This document shows, piece after piece, positions 1-6,027 of a stretch of DNA of 6,776 bases. The position numbers were made by a program, and so were the translations under genes. The stretch is from an uncultured Saprospiraceae bacterium (GTDB taxonomy: Bacteria; Bacteroidota; Bacteroidia; Chitinophagales; Saprospiraceae), in assembly GCA_937959095.1 (NCBI GenBank), contig CALGLY010000312.1, forward strand, positions 1 to 6,776. The letters are read 5' to 3'. The notes below the pieces were generated by a model that had not been told where the DNA came from, did no database searches, and worked only from the letters and a program-made list of their open reading frames with translations. Numbering within the stretch: the first letter of the stretch is position 1; each line of letters opens with the position of its first letter.

Positions 1-1113
1 TGGTTGCACTACACTAGCCGTTCGGAGATCAATAGGCTCTTTTCCAGCTAAGGTCGGTACTATCTTATTCGCAAAAGCCAATTCTGCTTGCGAGTAACTT
101 ATGCCGCCTACTTCCATCAGGTTTTTGTGCATAATGCGCGAGAGGGTTTCATTAGGCAATACATTATATAAGCCATGAATCACTTCGTACTCCATGCGTG
201 TGCCTGTCCCTAGTGCCGCACCTTCTGCACAATTCACTACGCGCTCGAAAAGTTCTCTTACCATTTCCATTTCAGGGTGGCGGGTATAGTAGAACACTTC
301 CGCGAAGGCTGGCACGACATTCGGTGCTTCTCCACCACGCGTGATGACATAGTGCATACGCGACTCGGTAGGCACGTGTTCGCGTAGGTGAGTGACCATA
401 TAATTCATCGACTCCACAGCATCCAATGCGGAACGACCATTCCAAGGCGAACCCGCTGCATGAGAAGCTCTGCCATAGAAGCGAAATTTTGCTGATTTAT
501 TGGATAAAGAAGAAGATGCATCCGCATTATTATTATCACTCGGATGCCAGTGCAGCATCGCATCCACATCATCGAATAAGCCTGCACGTACCATATAGAC
601 TTTACCCGCGCCACCTTCTTCGGCAGGCGTACCATAGAGGCGCACCGTACCTGTTATTTTGTTTTCGCTCATCCAGTTTTTCACTGCAATAGCTGCTGCT
701 GTAGAACCCGCCCCGAAGAGATGATGCCCACAAGCATGTCCCGCTGTTTTGCCCTCACGCTTTTGTTCCATTGGCACAGCATCTTGCGATATGCCAGGCA
801 GCGCATCGAACTCTGCTAAAATGCCAATAATAGGCTTGCCACTTCCATAGCTTGCCATGAATGCAGTCGGAATATCAGCTACGCCCGTTTCTATTTGGAA
901 ACCCGCTTCACTAAGCTGCGTTTGCAGCAAGTTCGATGATTTTTCTTCTAAATAGCCCAGCTCGGCATACTCCCAAATTTGGTGCGCTACCGTACTAAAT
1001 TGCGTTTTCTTCGCGTCTAGCTCTGCTAATACTTTCGCTTTTTGTGGCTCTAGTTTTTGGGCAGTCGTCCACTGCATGCCTAGCAAGCAGATGGCAAATA
1101 GTAAAAATCTCAT
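1..1113 (-). CDS. Exported M20D-family amidohydrolase (AbgB-like), C-terminus cut by window edge
   Basis: Reading leftward from ATG 1113 the frame stays open to base 1, giving 371 residues with no stop. AbgB, the p-aminobenzoyl-glutamate hydrolase subunit, is about 480 residues, so roughly the last 100 are missing. Residues 1-19 look like a Sec signal peptide (hydrophobic core LLFAICLLGM, probable cut after TTA), with no lipobox, so the enzyme should be periplasmic or secreted. The metal site of the family is visible: HACGH at 126-130 (ligands C128 and H130), EEGG at 165-168 (E165 as general base, E166 as ligand) and H190 in HWHP. The spacings match plant M20D hydrolases such as ILL2. SHAAGSPWNGRSALDA at 217-232 is the lid/dimerisation region and GGEAPNVVP is at 260-268. 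The last metal histidine would lie outside the window. Family members split N-acyl amino acid or peptide amide bonds; the substrate here is unknown. A second in-frame ATG at 1119 would add two residues (MH). Confidence 0.92.
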   Translation of the reverse strand, partial: MRFLLFAICLLGMQWTTAQKLEPQKAKVLAELDAKKTQFSTVAHQIWEYAELGYLEEKSSNLLQTQLSEAGFQIETGVADIPTAFMASYGSGKPIIGILAEFDALPGISQDAVPMEQKREGKTAGHACGHHLFGAGSTAAAIAVKNWMSENKITGTVRLYGTPAEEGGAGKVYMVRAGLFDDVDAMLHWHPSDNNNADASSSLSNKSAKFRFYGRASHAAGSPWNGRSALDAVESMNYMVTHLREHVPTESRMHYVITRGGEAPNVVPAFAEVFYYTRHPEMEMVRELFERVVNCAEGAALGTGTRMEYEVIHGLYNVLPNETLSRIMHKNLMEVGGISYSQAELAFANKIVPTLAGKEPIDLRTASVVQP

Positions 1114-1162
1114 GTGCATGATTCGTTTTTCAAATTATTGAGTATTCAATGAGTAGATGAAT

Positions 1163-1193
1163 AAACCTGCCCGACGAGTATTCAGGCGGGTTT
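1163..1193 (-). terminator. Weak terminator-like hairpin downstream of the bestrophin gene
   Basis: Arms 1163-1171 (aaacctgcc) and 1185-1193 (ggcgggttt) pair over 9 bp with one wobble around a 13-base loop. In the minus direction the stem lies about 68 bases after the bestrophin stop and is followed by only a short T-rich run (TTTATTCATC), so it would be a weak terminator. It also lies about 50 bases upstream of the amidohydrolase start. The left arm and the bases after it (cctgcccgacg) resemble the start of the palindrome at 2705-2724, so it may instead be a decayed repeat copy. Confidence 0.35.
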
Positions 1194-1260
1194 TGAATGA
1201 GTGAATATTTTAGTCTTCATTTTCGCATTCAAAATTATAGCATTTTATCATTATAATAGA

Positions 1261-2298
1261 CTACATCAAGACTCCATTTTTCGCTTGAATAGCAGGCGGC
1301 AAATCTGTTTCGCCTAACATTTCCAGCAAGTCAATTTCGATGACACGGCAGAGCGAGAGCATCGGAATATCATTACCTGTTCCTTCAAAGGGATTTTCAG
1401 AATAATCTCCTACGAGTTCCATCACAAGATAAATCCAGCCAACAAGCACGCTGAATGGAATAGACAGCCACGCGCCCATGTCGCCTAATTTATGAAATTC
1501 TGAAACCATTCCGAAGGGTAATAAAAAGATAAAAATTCCTACAAAAATGATACTCATACCACCATATTGGCGCGGTAATGGAAACTTCTTGATGCGCTCG
1601 CACTTCCCTTGATGGATGTAGAAATCGTAAAGAATTTTCTGCAATTCCATATGTCGAAAATCATCAATTAAATCATCTCCACGCAAATTTTTCAAGTCTT
1701 GTGCTTGCTGATCTATGATTTGAGTAGCAGTATTTTTGTAGTTAATAAGGCGTTCGTATTCATCCTTTGGCAGGAATTTGTGCAGCATATCTTCTGTCGT
1801 TTCGTCATCGTATAAGCCTACACCAAAGGTTTTTTGTCGCTGCTGTGCCAATCGTGCTACATGTTTTCCCTGACTGATATGCTCCCAGGGCGTAGGAATC
1901 AATAATTGACTTCGTAGCGCATAAAGCCATGCAATGTGGCGATACATCAATGTTTTTTTCACAGCGGCTATCGTTGCTGCATCATGTTTTCCAGCATCAA
2001 ATTGATTGGAAACATAAGCATTCACGGCACTTCCCCAAGCACGGCTACTATTGATGATAGCACCCCATATTTTTCGGGCTTCCCAAAGCCGATCATAGGA
2101 TTGATTATTCTTGAAACCAACATAAAAAGCAACCGCTGTACCGATAATAGACAAGGGTAACCAAGGAATATTCATCCAAGCAGCATGCGTGAATTCATGC
2201 AGTGCTGTCACCGCAGACATCCAAATAGTCATCCAAATAATATGGAAGCCTGTAAATTTCCAAATTCCTTTTAAGCCAAAATTTTTCTGAACAAACAT
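1261..2298 (-). CDS. Bestrophin-family ion channel
   Basis: The product has 345 residues, slightly longer than the well-studied Klebsiella bestrophin (about 300). Family members form pentameric inner-membrane channels; animal ones conduct chloride, and the Klebsiella protein was reported to be cation-selective, so ion preference cannot be called. Features seen: a hydrophobic segment at about 18-32, a second at about 44-62, then the family signature GFKNNQSYDRLWEARKIWG at 61-79. A long polar helical stretch fills about 100-240. PLPRQYG lies at 240-246, followed by hydrophobic segments at about 247-264 and 276-295. The C-terminal family block GDYSENPFEGTGNDIP at 297-312 continues into LCRVIEIDLLEML. 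The start is ATG 2298; no Shine-Dalgarno is visible, as is usual in Bacteroidota. The upstream leader is very AT-rich with repeated AATTGA. The gene is flanked by about 150 and 590 non-coding bases, so it probably forms its own transcription unit. Confidence 0.93.
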   Translation of the reverse strand: MFVQKNFGLKGIWKFTGFHIIWMTIWMSAVTALHEFTHAAWMNIPWLPLSIIGTAVAFYVGFKNNQSYDRLWEARKIWGAIINSSRAWGSAVNAYVSNQFDAGKHDAATIAAVKKTLMYRHIAWLYALRSQLLIPTPWEHISQGKHVARLAQQRQKTFGVGLYDDETTEDMLHKFLPKDEYERLINYKNTATQIIDQQAQDLKNLRGDDLIDDFRHMELQKILYDFYIHQGKCERIKKFPLPRQYGGMSIIFVGIFIFLLPFGMVSEFHKLGDMGAWLSIPFSVLVGWIYLVMELVGDYSENPFEGTGNDIPMLSLCRVIEIDLLEMLGETDLPPAIQAKNGVLM

Positions 2299-2613
2299 GT
2301 ATTAATTGATAATTGAAAATGAATAATTGAAACTGCCCTTAATTATGATGAGTTCGCGTGAGAGATTTTTTTGTCTGTTGTTTTTTTTAAAATTCTTGCA
2401 TCTGGACGGACGGAATAATTTTTAAGAAACAACAGGCGGAAAATTATCCGCGCCAACTTGTCATAATTGATTTGACTTACTACTAAGTAATATGCTTGAT
2501 ATATAAGGTAGGTATAGGCTCTTACGGGCCATTTGAAACCAATAGATTGTCGATATTTTAAAATGCCGATCCTACTGAGTTTCAAGATTCCCTCCGAAAG
2601 GAGGCTTCAATTA
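2299..2613. other. Gene-free AT-rich stretch upstream of the bestrophin gene
   Basis: I see no credible gene here. The stretch should hold the bestrophin promoter, but I could not pick out a convincing Bacteroidota TTTG / TAnnTTTG pair. Two small structures are present. An imperfect inverted repeat joins 2411-2422 to 2440-2450 (cggaataatttt with aaaattatccg, one bulged base). A tight hairpin lies at 2591-2604, CCTCC-GAAA-GGAGG with a GNRA-type loop, 10 bases before the inverted-repeat element begins. An 80-codon TTG-initiated reading frame (2585-2343, minus) has a biased composition rich in Tyr, Lys and Ile and no recognisable domain. Confidence 0.6.
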
Positions 2614-2794
2614 AGGCAACGTCCAAAAATAAACTAGACATTTTATACTGTTCTTTTCTCATCTAATAAATCTTAAAAAAGTCTTATTTAGCGAGCTATA
2701 CGCGCCTGCCTGACGGCAGACAGGGTTTTTGAAACCTTATTAGAAGAAAAAATACCTAGCCTAAAACTGTCTAATTTATTCTTATACGTCGCCT
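2614..2794. repeat. MITE-like element with ~57 bp imperfect terminal inverted repeats
   Basis: The outer 27 bases at 2614-2640 match the reverse complement of 2768-2794 at 22 positions. The similarity continues inward with small gaps to about 2669 and 2737, ending in TCTAATAA / TTATTAGA. A 67-base core contains its own GC-rich palindrome. Taking GGC...GCC as the ends, a TAA triplet flanks both sides (2612-2614 and 2794-2796), which could be a 3 bp target duplication. No transposase is encoded, so a non-autonomous element mobilised in trans is the natural reading. Three-base TNA duplications occur in IS5-group elements, but I cannot assign a family. Alternatively it is a structured RNA region or transcription terminator after the crtA-like gene. 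Confidence 0.65.
2705..2724. repeat. GC-rich 20 bp palindrome in the core of the inverted-repeat element
   Basis: CCTGCCTG-ACGG-CAGACAGG folds with 8 bp arms and one mismatch (C2709 with A2720), or as a perfect CTGCC-TGAC-GGCAG stem. It is followed on the plus strand by GTTTTTG, so it resembles a plus-strand intrinsic terminator, although no plus-strand gene lies upstream. Right behind it GGTTT-TTG-AAACC (2724-2736) makes another small hairpin. Its GC content contrasts with the AT-rich surroundings. Confidence 0.6.
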
Positions 2795-2891
2795 AAGTGA
2801 AAACGAAAGGCAAATTTTTAATTTTCATTTCGATTTTCATTTTAATTGATTTAGAATCTAATATCTACTTATTTCAGCGAAAGGACTAAAA

Positions 2892-3611
2892 TTACGAAAG
2901 ACTTCCTAAATATTTTGATAAAATATTCTCTCCTTTCCAAGTTCCTACTGTTTTATAAGGCAAAAATCGAGCAAATAACTCTTCTTTATACCAACCCAAT
3001 TCACGCGTTTTCTGCACGACCTCTCTATGAAATTTGCTTTTGTAGGCATAATCCATCATCAGTTCACTACTTTCCCAAAGACTAAAAGTTGCTTGCTGAA
3101 TAAGGGGCAACTCCCCTACTCCTATCGAGAATAATAAGCCTTTCTTTTCATGTACGGATGCACTTACAGGTGGCACAAATCGCCAAAACCGAAGGAGGTA
3201 TTTAGGACGAATTGTGGCGCGAGTGAGTACGCCCACGAGTTGCGTTTTGTCATAGGGAATACTTTCCTGAAAAGGGCAATTGCCCTCCCATTCGCCATGT
3301 GCTTTAGCTGTTTTCAGGAAGATTGTCCAATACTCTTCGCTGCGATTTACGAAGTCTTCAAAACTTGAGTGTCGCTCGAAAAAAGCATTGGCATCCGCTT
3401 CTTTTTCCCACACCATGAGTAAGCCATAGGTGCTTAGATTGGGCCAAATACTAAACCCACGCCCTGCCCCACTTCCTAGCAATTTGAAAAATTCTAAGCC
3501 TTGCACCTGTGTGATGTGTGTGCCTGCGATTCCCATTTGTTGGAATGCCCACCATTTGGCAGCCGCGCCTTCGTAGCGAAAAAAGGTAATCGTAACGACT
3601 TGTGTTTGCAT
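2892..3611 (-). CDS. CrtA-like carotenoid monooxygenase (spheroidene monooxygenase family)
   Basis: The product has 239 residues, close to the size of CrtA, the haem-containing spheroidene monooxygenase of purple bacteria. I recognise the family from several stretches: an N-terminal VVTITFFRYEG at 5-15, WAFQQMG at 21-27, GLEFFKLLGSGAGRGFS at 38-54 (compare FWKLxGSGxGxGF), EYWTIFL at 93-99, and especially QATFSLWESSELMMDYAY at 173-190 with GWYKEELFARF at 206-216. There is no signal peptide or membrane helix; the two strand-rich halves suggest a duplicated alpha-beta-barrel fold (inference). CrtA adds keto groups to acyclic carotenoids. A crtA-related carotenoid 2-hydroxylase for myxol synthesis is known from a marine flavobacterium, so hydroxylation is an alternative. 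No other carotenoid gene is in view, so the substrate is unproven. The start is ATG 3611; the gene is divergent from the PorE-like gene across a 321-base gap. Confidence 0.8.
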   Translation of the reverse strand: MQTQVVTITFFRYEGAAAKWWAFQQMGIAGTHITQVQGLEFFKLLGSGAGRGFSIWPNLSTYGLLMVWEKEADANAFFERHSSFEDFVNRSEEYWTIFLKTAKAHGEWEGNCPFQESIPYDKTQLVGVLTRATIRPKYLLRFWRFVPPVSASVHEKKGLLFSIGVGELPLIQQATFSLWESSELMMDYAYKSKFHREVVQKTRELGWYKEELFARFLPYKTVGTWKGENILSKYLGSLS

Positions 3612-3932
3612 GTTTTTTCAAACAGTAATTGGTCTTTTAAGTTCAAGTTTTTCTAAAAGGGGTTTGGACTTAATTCTTTGATGTAAGCGTGTGTTTGGCT
3701 TGAATTTCTATTCAAGCCGAAATCTGTTATCGAAACTCTGTTTCGAGTGTCGCGTTTGTCCAAATATAGTGGAGCGAAACGGAGTTTCGATATCGCATTC
3801 TGACTTGAATAGAAATTCAAGCCAAACTATCCAGAAGGTCAGTTTTTTTTTGAAGTTTCCTCCCCGCAATTTTAATTCTTCTTCCTCCGTTTCTATGGTT
3901 GGAATTCAATTTTTTAGCATCTATACCAAGCA
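3612..3932. promoter_or_regulatory. Divergent intergenic region between the crtA-like and porE-like genes
   Basis: Both flanking genes start here and are read outward, so their promoters must lie within this 321-base stretch. No convincing pair of Bacteroidota promoter boxes was found for either gene. Most of the middle is taken by the nested palindrome at 3693-3827. The remaining usable promoter space is about 80 bases before the crtA-like gene and about 105 before the porE-like gene. The latter part holds a T-run at 3843-3851 and pyrimidine-rich sequence. No SD-like sequence precedes ATG 3933. Confidence 0.5.
3693..3827. repeat. Nested four-hairpin palindrome (REPIN- or MITE-like)
   Basis: Two 53-base arms, 3693-3745 and 3775-3827, are inverted copies matching at 46 positions around a 29-base centre. 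The outer 24 bases of each arm are perfect inverted copies (3693-3716 and 3804-3827). Each arm itself contains two hairpins. The outer ones are GGCTTGAAT-TTCT-ATTCAAGCC at 3697-3718 and its partner at 3802-3823. The inner ones are TCGAAAC-TCT-GTTTCGA at 3730-3746 and CGAAAC-GGA-GTTTCG at 3775-3789. The linker joining the hairpins within each arm is the only poorly matching part (5 of 11). I see no flanking duplication and no encoded transposase. Confidence 0.8.
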
Positions 3933-5888
3933 ATGAAGTATTCACTTATTTTTTTTGTTCTTTTATTTACATTCAACCTCTCTGCACAATCCTATCTCAC
4001 TAAAAAAACAGCATCGGGTAAAGCTTTGAAATGGTACGAATCTGCAAAATCAGAGGCGTATAATAAGGAGTATGCGAAGGCAAGCAAAATCCTTGGCAAA
4101 TTGCTCGCTTCCTATCCTGATTTCATTGATGCTCAATTGCTAAAGGCTCAAATCGCCTTCGATACAGAGCAATATGATGTGGCGGCACAAGCCTTTGAAA
4201 AAACCTTGAGTATAGATGCTAATTACAATCCAAGAGTCTACTATATGCTAGGTATGAATGAGTGGAAGCGCAATAAATTCGCGCGCTCGGCAGGCTTTTT
4301 AGAGAAATTCATTGCTAGTAATCCGCGTAGTGAAGAACGCAAGAAACGGGCGGAACGATTTGCCAGAAATGCCCAATTTGCAGCGAAAGCGATCAAAAAC
4401 TCTGTGCCTTTCCATCCAGAGGCATTAAGTAGTAACATCAATACAGATCGTCCAGAATACGCGCCATCCTTTACTGTGGATGATAATACCCTCATCTTCA
4501 CACGACGAGTCGTGAATACGAATACGCCACGTGCCTATGTGCATGAAGATTTCTTTATGAGCAAAAAAGAAGCAGGTGTTTGGCAAACTGCCGTAGCAAT
4601 GACTGGTATCAATACGCCTCAAAATGAAGGTGGACATAGTATTTCTGCCGATGGAAAATTGCTCGTTTTCACGGCTTGCGACCACAAAGGCGGGCAAGGT
4701 AGCTGCGATATTTTCTTCACCGAAGTACGAAACAATGCTTGGTCGCGCCCACAATCTATGGGCACAGCTATCAATACCAAAGCATCGGAAACGTTACCGT
4801 CGCTTTCGGCAGATGGACGGACTCTGATTTTTGCGAGTAATAGAAATGGCGGCAAGGGCAATAAAGACCTTTGGGTTAGTCAGCGACGCACGGACGGACG
4901 CTGGGGCGCACCTAAAAACCTAAGTGAGGAAATCAATACCTCTTTCAATGAAGATGCGCCTTTTTTGCATCCTGATGGAGAGACGCTTTATTTTATGTCC
5001 GACGGACACCCTGGCATGGGCGGGCAGGATTTATTCTACTCCAAGCGGCAAGCGGACAGTAGTTGGGGCAAGCCTGTGAATTTGGGACATCCCATCAATA
5101 CGAAAGGAAATGAAGGCGCACTCACGCTAAGTTTGGATGGCTCGACGGCTTATTTTGCTAGTGATAAAACAGATGCGAAAGCCGAGGATGTACGTCAGCG
5201 CGACATTGATATTTATACCTTTAAAATGCCTCCTGCATTGCGCCCAAAGCCTGTAACCTATGTGCAAGCCAAAGTACGCGATGTTCTCACTAAAAAACTA
5301 CTAGAACAAGTAGAAGTCACCTTCACTATCCTGAAAACAGGGGCAATGCATAGCAGCGCAAGCACCGATGCAGAGGGGGAATTTCTGACCATCTTGCCAA
5401 GTAATAAGGACTACGCGCTTAGTGTGGATAAAACAGGTTATGTTTTCCACTCGGAGCATTTCGCGCTAGAAGATGGGCTACCTGACGCACCTTTTGTGCT
5501 AGAAATCGAACTTGTTCCAATCCAAGAAACACCTTCGGTGGCGGTGAAGGAGAAACCAATTGTACTGAAGAATATCTTTTTCGATACGGGTTCAGCAAAC
5601 TTACTTCCTGCTTCGCGCATGGAATTGGAACGTTTAGGAAATTTATTAAAAACGCAAGCTAAAATGCGTATCCAAATCAACGGACATACTGATAATGTGG
5701 GCGAGGATGATAGCAATATGCGCCTAAGTGAAGCGCGTGCGAAAGCGGTCTATGATGATCTGATTCAGCAAGGGATTTCATCAGCCCGTTTGCGTTATAA
5801 AGGATTCGGAGAAACACAGACTATCGCAAGTAATGAGACAGAAGCAGGACGGCGGGAAAATAGAAGAACGGAGTTTGTGCTTTGGTGA
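3933..5888 (+). CDS. PorE-like outer-membrane protein: TPR, five-bladed PD40 propeller, regulatory domain, OmpA domain
   Basis: The product has 651 residues. Residues 1-19 form a Sec signal peptide (hydrophobic core LIFFVLLFTF, likely cut after SAQ) with no lipobox cysteine. Helical TPR-type repeats fill about 29-155. Five PD40 beta-propeller repeats fill about 167-430; their INT motifs start at residues 169, 226, 280, 334 and 388, with blade cores such as SADGKLLVF and HPDGETLYF. A carboxypeptidase-regulatory-like beta domain lies at about 442-528 (DAEGEF, GYVF). The OmpA C-terminal domain spans 548-651. Its peptidoglycan-binding pair is present as D587 in GHTDNVG and R602 in LSEARAKAV, spaced 15 as in E. 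coli OmpA (D271/R286). The domain order equals that of Porphyromonas PorE, which ties the type IX secretion machinery to peptidoglycan. PorE is a lipoprotein and this protein is not, and Bacteroidota carry several such paralogues, so an exact role is inference. The start ATG 3933 directly precedes the signal peptide. Confidence 0.93.
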   Translation: MKYSLIFFVLLFTFNLSAQSYLTKKTASGKALKWYESAKSEAYNKEYAKASKILGKLLASYPDFIDAQLLKAQIAFDTEQYDVAAQAFEKTLSIDANYNPRVYYMLGMNEWKRNKFARSAGFLEKFIASNPRSEERKKRAERFARNAQFAAKAIKNSVPFHPEALSSNINTDRPEYAPSFTVDDNTLIFTRRVVNTNTPRAYVHEDFFMSKKEAGVWQTAVAMTGINTPQNEGGHSISADGKLLVFTACDHKGGQGSCDIFFTEVRNNAWSRPQSMGTAINTKASETLPSLSADGRTLIFASNRNGGKGNKDLWVSQRRTDGRWGAPKNLSEEINTSFNEDAPFLHPDGETLYFMSDGHPGMGGQDLFYSKRQADSSWGKPVNLGHPINTKGNEGALTLSLDGSTAYFASDKTDAKAEDVRQRDIDIYTFKMPPALRPKPVTYVQAKVRDVLTKKLLEQVEVTFTILKTGAMHSSASTDAEGEFLTILPSNKDYALSVDKTGYVFHSEHFALEDGLPDAPFVLEIELVPIQETPSVAVKEKPIVLKNIFFDTGSANLLPASRMELERLGNLLKTQAKMRIQINGHTDNVGEDDSNMRLSEARAKAVYDDLIQQGISSARLRYKGFGETQTIASNETEAGRRENRRTEFVLW

Positions 5889-5908
5889 TTGGTATTGAGT
5901 GGTGCATA

Positions 5909-5965
5909 TTCATTTCCCACTAAGTGCAGCGTTTATTTCTACGAAAGCACTTAGTGGGAAATGAA
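5909..5965. terminator. Perfect 19 bp stem-loop between convergent genes
   Basis: Arms 5909-5927 and 5947-5965 are perfect inverted copies (CCCACTAAGTGC core) around a 19-base loop. The stem starts 21 bases after the porE-like stop and lies about 60 bases past the stop of the convergent lamin-tail gene, so it could end both transcripts. It is not a canonical intrinsic terminator: the bases right after the stem are AAAAAAG on the plus strand, and a T-run appears only at 5979-5985. A repeat element or mRNA 3'-end protector is possible. Confidence 0.55.
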
Positions 5966-6027
5966 AAAAGATACCTTATTTTTTTAAGAACTTGTTGGGA
6001 GTTTATCAAGCAGTATCTCTAGCTATG

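Noticed and set aside
405..692. Short frames on both strands inside the amidohydrolase gene
   Set aside because: The amidohydrolase frame is continuous from 1113 to 1 with catalytic motifs on both sides. These are out-of-frame shadows, not evidence of a frameshift.
2343..2585. 80-codon minus-strand frame preceded by GGAGGG four bases before a TTG start
   Set aside because: The good ribosome-site match comes from the CCTCC-GAAA-GGAGG hairpin. Bacteroidota seldom rely on such sites, the start is TTG, and the protein shows no domain and a biased composition.
2821..2843. Tandem ATTTTCATTT repeat after the crtA-like gene
   Set aside because: Only two short copies in low-complexity AT-rich DNA; no support for a functional repeat.
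3619..3660. Possible promoter for the crtA-like gene, TTG plus TACTGTTTG on the minus strand
   Set aside because: The -7-like box has one base too many, the spacer is too short, and it ends 8 bases from the ATG, leaving almost no leader.
3849..3880. Possible promoter for the porE-like gene, TTTG then TAATTCTT 20 bases later
   Set aside because: The spacing is good, but the second box matches only part of TAnnTTTG and the region is T-rich, so a chance match is likely.
3691..3936. 81-codon plus-strand frame ahead of the porE-like gene
   Set aside because: It runs through the nested palindrome, so its first third is translated repeat, and it overlaps the true start of the porE-like gene.
4241..5716. 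Several minus-strand and out-of-frame open frames inside the porE-like gene
   Set aside because: They overlap a 651-residue gene with five recognisable domains and show no domains of their own.
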